The translations under genes and the position numbers were made by a program. From assembly GCA_043820985.1 (NCBI GenBank), contig JBDRDH010000123.1:1-64000 (forward strand): a stretch of DNA of 64,000 bases, written 5' to 3'. Position 1 is the stretch's first letter, and every line of letters starts with the position of its first letter. The stretch is from JAAYXS01 sp043820985 (GTDB taxonomy: Bacteria; Planctomycetota; Phycisphaerae; UBA1845; Fen-1342). The notes below the pieces were generated by a model. It was not told where the DNA came from and made no database searches. It saw nothing but the letters and a program-made list of their open reading frames with translations. Shown piece after piece: positions 8,715 to 17,093 of this stretch.

Positions 8715-8868
8715 CTCGCCAATCCGTGCACATGCCGCGCCTGGTAAGAGAAGGGCTAAATTATAGTGACGGAAGTTCCGATAGTCACGACGTTGCAATG
8801 CTCATTTGGAGGAGAAGAACACCCAGAGCGTGCCGGTGGCCGCCGGTCCCGCTCACCAGAGGCATTTC

Positions 8869-9801
8869 ATGCTGTTAGAGAAGCACGGCACATCCTCCAT
8901 TCCGACACCTAAACGCAGCCACAATCCTGATTCATCCACCCTGCCACCCACCGTCTGGCTGCTCGATCAGCCGGAATGTCCCGCCTATGAGCGTTTCGTC
9001 CAGGAACATCCGCGCGGCAGTTTTTATCATCATTTGGTCTGGCGTGACGTGCTGACGAATCTCGGCATTGGTACCCCCTATTATCTTCTGGCGTTACGCG
9101 GCAACCGTCTGTGTGGTGTGCTGCCTATGTTTCAGACCGTCGGACCAGATAAACAACTCCGGCTCGTCAGCTTGCCAGGCACCCCGACGGCAGGTCCATT
9201 AACAATTGATGATACCAGCCATACGTTCCTGTTGAGCCGGGCGTTGAAACTTGCCGAACGACAGAACGCCAGTGGCGTTTACCTGCGATCTCTTTATCGC
9301 GGTTCCGCTCCCGTGCTACCCCCCAACACAGAGTTCATTCGTTTGTCGGTCAGCTCAATTTTGAACAGCGAGATGCCCGCTAGTATGCCGCCCGAGAAGC
9401 CCGGTTATCCACCGCTCCCGCTCAACCATATCGCCGCCAGCCGACCGCTTCTCGCACGCCATGGCCATTACCTGCACTCTTATAAAACACCGGATACGAA
9501 TGTCATGCCGGGCAGGATCTCATGGCTCCTGGCGGATCGGGTCGCACACGTATTGTCCTGGTCATTTGATCCCTGGCAGGCCCGCGCCGGCTGGCGTTTA
9601 CTACAGCACGTCGCGATTCAATGTTGCACGAACGGTGTTGAATACATCGTCTTTCCGGCCCCACCCTGGCCACGAGGCTGGCTGCGCCATCTGGATTTGG
9701 TTACGCCATACTTGTTCTCGCAAAGTCAGCCCCTGTCCGCGCCAGGTTCAGTTAGTTCCCCATCGATTGGATCCCAGCCCACCTCTGGCAACTCCGACTG
9801 A
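8869..9801 (+). CDS. FemAB-like (GNAT-fold) protein
   Basis: The segment YERFVQEHPRGSFYHHLVWR, followed by LGIGTPYYLLALRGNRLCGVLPM, matches the N-terminal GNAT half of FemAB-related proteins found with exopolysaccharide and exosortase loci. The second half (from about residue 170) is divergent: HYLHSYKTPDTNV and the helix ARAGWRLLQHVAIQCC are what remains of the second GNAT unit. The last 30 residues are Ser/Pro-rich and unlike the family. The ATG at 8869 follows AGAGG at 6 bases; a TTG at 8806 would add 21 residues. Role inferred: transfer of an acyl or aminoacyl group in envelope polymer synthesis. Confidence 0.6.
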   Translation: MLLEKHGTSSIPTPKRSHNPDSSTLPPTVWLLDQPECPAYERFVQEHPRGSFYHHLVWRDVLTNLGIGTPYYLLALRGNRLCGVLPMFQTVGPDKQLRLVSLPGTPTAGPLTIDDTSHTFLLSRALKLAERQNASGVYLRSLYRGSAPVLPPNTEFIRLSVSSILNSEMPASMPPEKPGYPPLPLNHIAASRPLLARHGHYLHSYKTPDTNVMPGRISWLLADRVAHVLSWSFDPWQARAGWRLLQHVAIQCCTNGVEYIVFPAPPWPRGWLRHLDLVTPYLFSQSQPLSAPGSVSSPSIGSQPTSGNSD

Positions 9802-10178
9802 CGCTATCGGCACCTGCCTACGAGTTATAAGTGCTGGCAACAAGTTGGCGGCGCGCATCGTGATATTATCCATGGAATCTTCTGAGTCCGGATCGGAGAT
9901 GCCAACCTATTGGCGATTTGCTTGCAACACAAGGGCCCACCGGCACATCGACCAATAATGCCCACGCGGCCCCATGCGCTTTTTGCGCAGCGCTGATCTT
10001 TCAGGACTCCACGCTCAGGTTCCCATACAGCCCAGTCTCAATACCCACACGCCGAAACCCTTTCAGAACATTGCGCGATGTTATTGGCACGGTCCGTCTT
10101 TTGCGCAATGCATGAGCCTGAAGAGAGTTGGGGGGCTGGTCGAATACCACACAGATCATGCTAACCAAAGGAGTTCGC
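9802..10178. other. Gap upstream of the PilZ operon
   Basis: I see no gene in these 377 bases; short frames lack codon bias. The region must hold the promoter of the downstream three-gene operon. A strong ribosome-binding site AAAGGAG is at 10167-10173, 5 bases before the ATG at 10179. Confidence 0.5.
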
Positions 10179-10919
10179 ATGGCTGGTTCGTCTATCATTT
10201 TTCGCAAGTCTCAGCTCAGGCTGCTAGCCCGGTGTTGTCAGCAGCGGGTCGCCGCGCGCATCCTGTTACGCCAACCAGGGGCCCCGGAGTCCGGATATGA
10301 TTCCCACCTGGTAGCCTTACGCGGTCGTCGCCTCTTCATTACGGCGCCGCGGGATCCTTTCGCGTGGTACATCCCCGATGGCGCCCCGGTCCTCGTCCTG
10401 TTTGAATACCATGGCGTTTTTTACAACTTCAGCACTAATATTCGTGGCATATGTGCTCCGCGGTCCAACTCGGATAATGAGCAACATTTGCTGCAACTGA
10501 GTCTGCCCCTGTCGCTGGAACAGCGCCGACCGCGGTGTGAGGTTCGTGCCACCCTGGCACCAGACCAGCGGATTGCGGCGCATTTAACCGGCGTCAGTGA
10601 CCCTGACATTTCACTGAAAGTGCACTTATCTGATATCTCCAGTGGTGGCTTCGGTGCTATTCTCGATGCCAACTTCGCTGACCAGTCGGTACCAGATGAT
10701 TGTTACTGGGCCGAATTGCACCTGCCCAACAACCAGCAACCAGCTAGCGGTTTTGTCAGATTGGCATACCAGAACCAGCGGGCCACGGGGTGGGTTTTCT
10801 GTGGATGTGATGATCCGGGCCTGATCGGCGTATGCCTGGAACAGGTTGAAGATTTTATTGCCCGGCAGCACTCGGCTGCCGCGGTTACTGATTGCGCCCA
10901 GTTGAACACTCGGAGTTAG
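10179..10919 (+). CDS. PilZ/YcgR-like c-di-GMP-binding protein 1
   Basis: A 246-residue cytoplasmic protein. The N-terminal half (to about residue 125) is a YcgR-N-like beta domain (GYDSHLVALRGRRLFI, VLVLFEYHGVFYNFST). The C-terminal half is a PilZ domain with the c-di-GMP motif RCEVR (RxxxR) and DISSGG (DxSxxG). PilZ proteins of this layout sense c-di-GMP and act on motility or exopolysaccharide machinery. ATG 10179 has an AAAGGAG ribosome site. It is first of three genes; the next starts 3 bases after this stop. Confidence 0.75.
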   Translation: MAGSSIIFRKSQLRLLARCCQQRVAARILLRQPGAPESGYDSHLVALRGRRLFITAPRDPFAWYIPDGAPVLVLFEYHGVFYNFSTNIRGICAPRSNSDNEQHLLQLSLPLSLEQRRPRCEVRATLAPDQRIAAHLTGVSDPDISLKVHLSDISSGGFGAILDANFADQSVPDDCYWAELHLPNNQQPASGFVRLAYQNQRATGWVFCGCDDPGLIGVCLEQVEDFIARQHSAAAVTDCAQLNTRS

Positions 10920-10922
10920 CAC

Positions 10923-11642
10923 ATGCTGGCAACCATCGATTTGACTCACCGACAGGCTAAACGCGTGATCGAGCAGGCCTTGCGCAACAACGGCAAGATG
11001 GATATCGAACTGCGTTCCAATGCCGGCTCGTTCACCGGCAATCTGGTGAAACATCAGGATGATATGCTGCACGTCGCACTACAGGACGAGGGGGGCGGTA
11101 ATACGCTAGCCCCACTGATTGGATCATTCTGTGAGATCAAGATTGTCCTATCAGGAAACCTGTATTTATTCTCGTCATGTATCGTCGACGCCACCGAAGA
11201 TACCACCCCACGAACCTTGCTCCTGGCGGTCCCCGATGTGGCCCAGGTCTGCAATCGGCGGCGTTTTGATCGCCGAACATCCGAGCATTCGATTGTCGTC
11301 CAGCTTTGGGCGCCCGGCGCTGCTGATCCCTTCATCGGTACGCTTAACAACATCGGTCTGGCGGGTTTGTCCTGCCGGATGCCCCGCGAAGGGCTCGAAC
11401 AGCTATTGCTGATCGAGGATGAGATCCCCCTGCGCTTCCAGTTCCCCAATTGTGGCCCACCATTTGATCTGATGGCTATCGTCTGTGTCAAAACTCCCAC
11501 CAGTAATGGTGAGTTTCTAAACATCGGACTCGAATTCTTTATTCCCGACGATAACGAGACGGCTGGCATCGCCCTGGCGCGCCTGCAGTCCACACTCACA
11601 CAAAACTATCTGGGCTCTTCTCAGACGGACGATCAAGCATGA
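10923..11642 (+). CDS. PilZ/YcgR-like protein 2 (altered second motif)
   Basis: Same two-domain plan as its neighbours in 239 residues: N-terminal beta domain (MDIELRSNAGSFTGNLVKH...LFSSCIVDA), then a PilZ domain starting at NRRRFDRR (RRFDR fits RxxxR). The second c-di-GMP contact, normally DxSxxG, reads NNIGLAG: the Asp is Asn and the Ser is Gly. Binding may be weaker or lost, which would make it an adaptor rather than a sensor. It overlaps the next gene by ATGA at 11639-11642. Confidence 0.72.
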   Translation: MLATIDLTHRQAKRVIEQALRNNGKMDIELRSNAGSFTGNLVKHQDDMLHVALQDEGGGNTLAPLIGSFCEIKIVLSGNLYLFSSCIVDATEDTTPRTLLLAVPDVAQVCNRRRFDRRTSEHSIVVQLWAPGAADPFIGTLNNIGLAGLSCRMPREGLEQLLLIEDEIPLRFQFPNCGPPFDLMAIVCVKTPTSNGEFLNIGLEFFIPDDNETAGIALARLQSTLTQNYLGSSQTDDQA

Positions 11643-12436
11643 AACCAAAACGTGTCATAACCGAGCAGGACACTGCCGCCATTTTCGACGAGGCCGTCCA
11701 GGAACATGCGCTGGCGGTACTCACGCTCCAGAACGATAACAACTGGCAGACGTTCAAGTCGCGTTTCCTGGAACGTGATTCAAGCGGGCATTTCTTTGTC
11801 CTCGATTATCTATCACCTAATGGCGATGATTTGCCCGAGTTAACACCGGGCCAATTCGTGGGCGTCAGCTTTCGGCATCACAGCCGTAAAGTCCTCTTCG
11901 CCACCGTCGTCGAGGCCCGGGGTCATTTCGTTCTGGATAACCGCACTACCGTCCCCGCGATCCGCTATCGCTGGCCCGAGAGCATGACCGAATTGCAGCG
12001 GCGCTCATATTACCGCACACCGGTCCCCGAGAGCCTGAACCTCATTGCCAATATCTGGAGTGGTGGACTTCCGGCTCGAACCACGGTCCAAAACAGCACA
12101 CTCCAGATAACCAGCGGCACCCTGGCGGACGTTTCCTGTGGCGGCGCTTTGGTACGCATGCATGAAGCCACTCCAACTCCCTGGAACGATAATGACATAG
12201 TAGGCTTCGAAACGCAGCTCGCCGATGGAAAACCCGCGGTCATGCTTGATGCCTATTATCGCGGTGCCCGGCATGATGAGTTAGGGCAATTTAACGCGGC
12301 CCTGCAATTCATCGGCCTGGAGTTGACCATCGATGGGCGACTAGTGCTACAGCGTCTGGCCAAGTGTGTCCAGAAATTCCACCGCATGAGCATAGCCTCT
12401 GGTCACGGACATTGGGGCCGGCACGCGCGCGGTTGA
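11639..12436 (+). CDS. PilZ/YcgR-like c-di-GMP-binding protein 3
   Basis: A 265-residue protein. N-terminal YcgR-N-like domain: TFKSRFLERDSSGHFFVLDY, then PGQFVGVSFRHHSRKVLFAT. The PilZ domain has RSYYR (RxxxR) and DVSCGG (DxSxxG), both complete. Pairwise similarity among the three genes is low, so this looks like an old family expansion. It is translationally coupled to gene 2 through an ATGA overlap, and a terminator follows 50 bases after its stop. Confidence 0.75.
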   Translation: MKPKRVITEQDTAAIFDEAVQEHALAVLTLQNDNNWQTFKSRFLERDSSGHFFVLDYLSPNGDDLPELTPGQFVGVSFRHHSRKVLFATVVEARGHFVLDNRTTVPAIRYRWPESMTELQRRSYYRTPVPESLNLIANIWSGGLPARTTVQNSTLQITSGTLADVSCGGALVRMHEATPTPWNDNDIVGFETQLADGKPAVMLDAYYRGARHDELGQFNAALQFIGLELTIDGRLVLQRLAKCVQKFHRMSIASGHGHWGRHARG

Positions 12437-12485
12437 AGCTCGGGATCTGCTCCAAACCGTCAAAATAGTCTTGTTTAACGTCCCA

Positions 12486-12525
12486 GAACTAAAGCGAGTG
12501 AATATGCCTGGCTTTAGTTCTTTTT
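12486..12525 (+). terminator. Rho-independent terminator of the PilZ operon
   Basis: Perfect 10-base arms GAACTAAAGC (12486-12495) and GCTTTAGTTC (12511-12520) around a 15-base loop, followed by TTTTT. It lies between the plus-strand PilZ operon and the converging Memo gene. Confidence 0.75.
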
Positions 12526-12633
12526 CATGACACCTTTGGCCCGCCAAAGTGTTCAACATAATAGAACGCTTCAAAAGCCCATCCCAGCGCATGGGCCACT
12601 CAATGTTGCTTCACGCACGTTGGTGGCCCGTTT

Positions 12634-13857
12634 TTATTGCCTCATGAGAAACACCGCCGCCGCGCATGTGACGTTTGTATCAGTTTCAGGATCCAGGGCC
12701 TGGTGGTACTGCAATACCCGACACTCGCATTCCGCCAGTGTCCGGCGAATGGCATAAAGACAACCAGAGCTGCAAACTCTGCTTTGATTGAGGGTTACGC
12801 GCAATTGGTCCACGAACTTATCCGGATTATTCGCCTCGATACTCTCCAGAAGGATCTGGTCATGTGTAGCCACCTCTTTTAGAAAAGCCGGCGTTGACGG
12901 CTCTTCCTCCCCGAAGGGCAGGCCAATATGGCTAAGGTCCGCGCTGGCTATAACCACGGTCGAGGCATCATCAGCAGCAATCTCGTGGGCCAGGGCGGCC
13001 GCGAATCGGTCGGCTTCCTTGATTCCGGATTCTTCGGGAGCGGTCCCAGGCAGACCGGTAATATCGCTACAGAGCACAGGCACAATCGTGAAGGCCTTAC
13101 CCCCAGCCCGAGTTCCCAAGACCTGCAAGAGATGTACCTGCAAATCAATCGAGTGTTCGTGGTAGTGGTCAAACTCATACTCACAGAGACCACCACCCAG
13201 GCGGTGTTCGAGACGCTCTATGAAAGTACGGTCGGTCGGTACCAAACCGAGCGGTGTCTGCCAATCCCTGGTGCTGGCAACCAATGACTGTGAGCGGCCG
13301 GCATGATTAGTTCCCAGGATAATGTAACGATCTGCCGGCTCAAGGTTTGCCAACGTTGCATATGCCGCTCTGTAACAGGGTTTGCCGCGGCGGTAATCCA
13401 GATGTGGTGCAATGATGCCAGCTACCCCCGAGAGCGGTTCCGACGCGGCCTCAGCCAAAATCTGCTCGATCTCATGTTGAAGAGCGTCTGCCGACGGCCA
13501 TTGCTCGCGATTGTCACGGGCAGACTCGGCCATGTACGCCGCGCGCTGGACACTATAGGCTTGCTCGAATTTCTCGGTCTCCAGCATTAGATAGTGGTCT
13601 AATACTCCCACCATCCGCAGAATCTCACCCTCTGGAATGGTCTGGCCAACATGTTCGCGAAACGCCTCCTGGATGTCCCGCACACTATGGTCCCCATCGA
13701 GGTGCATAATAACGAAGTAGCCGGCCCAGGAGGTAACCAAGGGCCGGGGAGAGATTTGCATCGGATCACGTACCAGAAACGCAATCTGCCCATCCTTGGT
13801 TTGACTGGGGATGAGTTCCACTGGTCGCCTGGATGGCAGCTTATTGGTATCCGTCAT
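12634..13857 (-). CDS. Memo-family protein (AmmeMemoRadiSam protein B) with N-terminal extension
   Basis: Residues 140-407 form a Memo domain, a fold related to class III extradiol dioxygenases. Conserved elements include IIAPHLDYRRG, ILGTNHAG, YHEHSIDLQVHLLQVLG and VVIASADLSHIG, with the His residues expected at the metal site. Residues 20-105 (MQISPRPLVTSWAGYFVIMHLDG...) resemble a small winged-helix, PqqD-like module, as used by RiPP and radical SAM systems to hold peptides. Biochemical function in bacteria is unknown. It is last in a four-gene minus-strand operon, overlapping the upstream glycosyltransferase by ATGA. A radical SAM protein of the matching kind is 18 kb away (31835-32830). 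Confidence 0.85.
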   Translation of the reverse strand: MTDTNKLPSRRPVELIPSQTKDGQIAFLVRDPMQISPRPLVTSWAGYFVIMHLDGDHSVRDIQEAFREHVGQTIPEGEILRMVGVLDHYLMLETEKFEQAYSVQRAAYMAESARDNREQWPSADALQHEIEQILAEAASEPLSGVAGIIAPHLDYRRGKPCYRAAYATLANLEPADRYIILGTNHAGRSQSLVASTRDWQTPLGLVPTDRTFIERLEHRLGGGLCEYEFDHYHEHSIDLQVHLLQVLGTRAGGKAFTIVPVLCSDITGLPGTAPEESGIKEADRFAAALAHEIAADDASTVVIASADLSHIGLPFGEEEPSTPAFLKEVATHDQILLESIEANNPDKFVDQLRVTLNQSRVCSSGCLYAIRRTLAECECRVLQYHQALDPETDTNVTCAAAVFLMRQ

Positions 13858-15809
13858 GGTTCCAGAACCGGTCTCAATTCATTGGCCCAACGCAGCCGCG
13901 AGCCCCAGAACAAGTGTACACCCGGCGCTGTCAGCGGCTGGTCAAACCTGAATCGTAATGCCGAGATTTCTCCATTTTCCTGCTCGAGCACTTCGACAGT
14001 AAAGCCCTCACCAGCGGTCGGCCAGCTACCAGGCGCTACGCCGCTGGTTGTGAGGCTCTCGCGCGCCATGCGCCCCAGCGAACCGCTGAAATAACGATCC
14101 CCGATAACACGGATGTCAATAGTGCGTTCATCGATCCAGCTAATCTCGCTGGCTATGTATTTATTCGCCGCCAGACCCAACACACGGGGTGACCAGGTCA
14201 AAACCTGCACATTAAGATCGCGCAAACCGGTGCGACGCTCTACATTCAGACCGACATAGTGGGCAATCAACGGCAAGTTCGCGATGTAAAGTGTGTCACC
14301 ATCATTCAATCCACGCGGGGCGGATACCACCTCTTGCGCTACCTGGTCTTCGACCTGGTGAGCTATACCCAGTACTCTGCCAAAAACCAACGTCGCGACG
14401 CCAAAACCGATGCCCATTACAATCAGGATCAACCACATCGTTACGTGGAGTAGAGCATGCCGGGATTTCTGATTCCCTCCCAAGCCCCGAAAGAATTGCA
14501 GTCCGATGATCGCCCAGCCAATACCGGGCAAGTAAAGATGGTGTGGGGAAGTAAACACCGGCAGCAAAGGGGCCATGAAACCCAGCAGCCAGGCGGGTCC
14601 CAACAAGCCCGGTCGGCGACGCCAGAAGCATGCACTCAAAACCAGAATAATCAAAATCACTAACGCGGACAGGCTGTAAAAGAGCACCGGTTGCCCACGA
14701 AGATAATCCATACCGGCGAACGGGATGCACGGTGCCAGCAGAAACTCACCCAATAGATAGTAACACGCCTTGTCAAAGATAAAACGCAGGAAGTCCGGAT
14801 CGCCCGGCGGGATGACGTACGGTTTCGGCGGCAGAGCCGCGCCGTCCAGATAATGATTGCGTACGATTAAGTATCCCAGCGCTACGACCACCAGCCCACC
14901 CCATACGAGGTATGCCCGTATGCGCTTCTGGTGCCATAACAGATACTCAATCCCTAGCAGTACCAAAGGGAACATGAGGGCATTTTCGCGGCAACCCAGT
15001 GCCAGGGCATAGCACAACACACAGCCGATGGCCCACCACAGGCTGCCGTGGCCGGAGAAATTGGTTGCACTACCGTTGCGAGACTTTTGGTTGCTCGATT
15101 CAATTGACCGGTTGGAAACCGGTCCCACACCACCTGACCAGTTGGAAACCGGTCCCACACCACCTGACCAGTTGGAAACCGGTCCCACACCACCTGACCA
15201 GTTGGAAACCGGTCCCACACCACCTGACCGGTTGGAAACCGGTCCCACAGTTGAATTCCCGTCGCGAAAGCGCAGGTAGCACAATGTCGCCGCCAGTAGG
15301 AATGCCGTCACCATCAGCTCGGTCTGGCAAGCAATCCACTCCACGGTAGCCACGTGCCCGGGATGTGCGGCAAAAAGTACGGCCACCGCCCACGAAAGCC
15401 ACGGCGATCCGCCCAGGCGACGGAGTAGGTACATCAGCAGCGTGCAGGTCAGAACGTGCCAACACAGCGAGGCGACGTGCATGACCAGGGGATCCCAGCC
15501 GCCGAGCGTATAGGTCAGCTTCATCAGTCCAAACGCAATAGGGCGGAAAAACCGTAAAGTGCAGTCCGGCATGAACCACAGGCCAGCCACGCCGCCGACC
15601 AGTTCCAACCGGCACGCCCCGGTCAGGCCAGACAGCGACCAGTCGCATTCCTGCAATTGTCGGAAGTGCGCGTGGTCGTCCATGAACAAGCCATAGTGCA
15701 GGGACTGAAAGTGCAGGAAGAAAACCACTAATGCCAGTAGTAATACGGGCAGCCCATTGCGAAGAATTATTCCGCGCCTGGTAGACTTGTCACCCACAGA
15801 GATACTCAT
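13854..15809 (-). CDS. Multi-pass GT-C type glycosyltransferase with in-frame repeat insert
   Basis: A 651-residue integral membrane protein with about ten hydrophobic segments. After the first segment comes a loop with FMDDHAHF; an acidic pair in the first outer loop is the catalytic signature of GT-C enzymes that use polyprenyl-phosphate sugars (PMT/ArnT group). A soluble, largely beta domain follows the last membrane segment (from about residue 475). Residues 187-234, in a loop after LRFRDGN, are low-complexity GPVSNWSGGV repeats encoded by a 30-base tandem repeat (15107-15249). Overlaps its neighbours on both sides by ATGA. Sugar and acceptor unknown. Confidence 0.75.
   Translation of the reverse strand: MSISVGDKSTRRGIILRNGLPVLLLALVVFFLHFQSLHYGLFMDDHAHFRQLQECDWSLSGLTGACRLELVGGVAGLWFMPDCTLRFFRPIAFGLMKLTYTLGGWDPLVMHVASLCWHVLTCTLLMYLLRRLGGSPWLSWAVAVLFAAHPGHVATVEWIACQTELMVTAFLLAATLCYLRFRDGNSTVGPVSNRSGGVGPVSNWSGGVGPVSNWSGGVGPVSNWSGGVGPVSNRSIESSNQKSRNGSATNFSGHGSLWWAIGCVLCYALALGCRENALMFPLVLLGIEYLLWHQKRIRAYLVWGGLVVVALGYLIVRNHYLDGAALPPKPYVIPPGDPDFLRFIFDKACYYLLGEFLLAPCIPFAGMDYLRGQPVLFYSLSALVILIILVLSACFWRRRPGLLGPAWLLGFMAPLLPVFTSPHHLYLPGIGWAIIGLQFFRGLGGNQKSRHALLHVTMWLILIVMGIGFGVATLVFGRVLGIAHQVEDQVAQEVVSAPRGLNDGDTLYIANLPLIAHYVGLNVERRTGLRDLNVQVLTWSPRVLGLAANKYIASEISWIDERTIDIRVIGDRYFSGSLGRMARESLTTSGVAPGSWPTAGEGFTVEVLEQENGEISALRFRFDQPLTAPGVHLFWGSRLRWANELRPVLEP
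15107..15249. repeat. 30-base tandem repeat inside a coding sequence
   Basis: Four full 30-base units start at 15111, 15141, 15171 and 15201, and a 19-base partial unit starts at 15231. Each unit contains the palindrome core GGTTGGAAACC; the first and last have the full form CCGGTTGGAAACCGG. Read on the minus strand in the gene's frame it gives GPVSNWSGGV; in another frame it gives CGTGFQLVRW, a peptide often seen in spurious planctomycete ORFs that arise from this repeat type. The 30-base unit keeps the reading frame. Confidence 0.9.
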
Positions 15810-17035
15810 TGCCCCGAGGCCGCCGGTTGTGGTTCGTTGGAGTTATGCTCCCCGTTTCCCGCTGGCGTGGTTGCATCACCATTATTCTTTTCGAGCGCTT
15901 CCAGTTCGGCCCGCGCCGGCAAATGCGCACCTAATAACGGCACCAGCACACCCGGTAACGACCAGAATAACTGGATCAGCCGTACCGCCAGGGCCAGTGC
16001 GACCGCTTGCGAAGCGGAGTTCTGGCCGCCGTAGGTGAAGAACTGGATGTAGAAAAACTCCATCACGCCAAACGCCTGCGGCGGTGAGATCGGCACGGCG
16101 GAAATCAGGAAGCCGATGGCGATATATATGAAATAGTGCGTAAAGCGCCCCTCCATGCCCAACGCCTTCATCGCCATGACCGAAGCACTGATGATCACGA
16201 TGGTTTGTAATAAAAAAGTGACCAACAACGACAGCGTCACGAGGGCCTTGTTGTGACGCACTGCCAGTGTGGCACCTCCTATACGGTGCAACTGGTCACT
16301 CATCGGCAGCAGATCGATCAGGCGACCCAGCCGCAGAATCCGCCGAACTCGCTGGCTGAAAACCAGCACTCCCGCGACAGCCAGCCCGCCGAAGACCACG
16401 CCCAGCAGTATGACCATCTGCCCAAATTGCGATGGATCGCGCGTCAGGAAGATCATGGCCCCGGCCATCAACACCAGGCTCGAAAGCCCGACCACGCGAT
16501 CGAGAAAGACCGTCGTGACCGCTTCGGTTTTACGGTGGGTGAAGCGCGTAATGTAATAGGCCTTGATCAGATCGCCCCCGGTCATGCCCGGCAGGGCGAA
16601 GTTGAAGAAATTACCCGCGAAGGTCAGCTTGATCGATTGCCAGAGCGAGAGATGCACTTCCTGGATCCGCAGCATCCACACCAGACGGATGGCGGCTAAT
16701 ATTGGTACTGGCACGAACAACAGGAGTGCCCAAATCGCCCAGAGCTTGTCGGTGCCCTTTACAACGCTGGGAATACCTAACTCGATCTGTGGTAGCAGGT
16801 GATCGCCATCTTCAATTTGAAACACACCGGAAGCGGGAATAACCTCCTGGCGTCCGTCTCTGAATATGACGTATTCATCCCCCCGCTGCTCGATCAACCG
16901 CACACGTGTCTTTGCCGTGTCACTTAACGTGACGTGGTCATTCCACGGAACAACCATTATGAGATACCAGATCGCGGCGACGCATAGTCCGTAGCGTAGC
17001 GACGTTAGTATCCAACGCGCGCGGCCCGATTTCAC
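15806..17035 (-). CDS. LPG-synthase-TM (UPF0104/AglD-like) membrane protein
   Basis: A multi-pass membrane protein of about 409 residues. The motif FFNFALPGMTGGDLIKAYYI is diagnostic of the lysylphosphatidylglycerol synthase transmembrane family, and the later ISAVPISPPQAFGVMEFFY matches its second conserved stretch. A soluble insert follows the first membrane segment (VRLIEQRGDEYVIFRDG). Family members lacking the aminoacyl transferase domain are usually flippase-like or glycosyltransferase-associated. The GTG at 17035 follows GGAGG at 8 bases and is preferred over the GTG at 17059. The C-terminus is polar (Asn/Pro/Gly-rich). It lies between two GT-C genes, so a part in the same lipid-linked sugar pathway is likely. 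Confidence 0.82.
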   Translation of the reverse strand: MKSGRARWILTSLRYGLCVAAIWYLIMVVPWNDHVTLSDTAKTRVRLIEQRGDEYVIFRDGRQEVIPASGVFQIEDGDHLLPQIELGIPSVVKGTDKLWAIWALLLFVPVPILAAIRLVWMLRIQEVHLSLWQSIKLTFAGNFFNFALPGMTGGDLIKAYYITRFTHRKTEAVTTVFLDRVVGLSSLVLMAGAMIFLTRDPSQFGQMVILLGVVFGGLAVAGVLVFSQRVRRILRLGRLIDLLPMSDQLHRIGGATLAVRHNKALVTLSLLVTFLLQTIVIISASVMAMKALGMEGRFTHYFIYIAIGFLISAVPISPPQAFGVMEFFYIQFFTYGGQNSASQAVALALAVRLIQLFWSLPGVLVPLLGAHLPARAELEALEKNNGDATTPAGNGEHNSNEPQPAASGQ

Positions 17036-17093
17036 TCCTGGCCCCTCCGCGCTACCCACGTCCAGCCGCCGACCTTGTTGTCGTACATCCGTG

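Noticed and set aside
9740..9850. Alternative frame at the end of the FemAB-like gene (DWIPAHLWQLRLTLSAPAYEL) that might indicate a frameshift
   Set aside because: The annotated frame is continuous, and the alternative peptide has no recognisable family; without an alignment a frameshift is not supported.
15107..15249. Regular 30-base direct repeats that could look like a CRISPR array
   Set aside because: Units are contiguous with no spacers, lie within a coding frame, and no cas genes are present.
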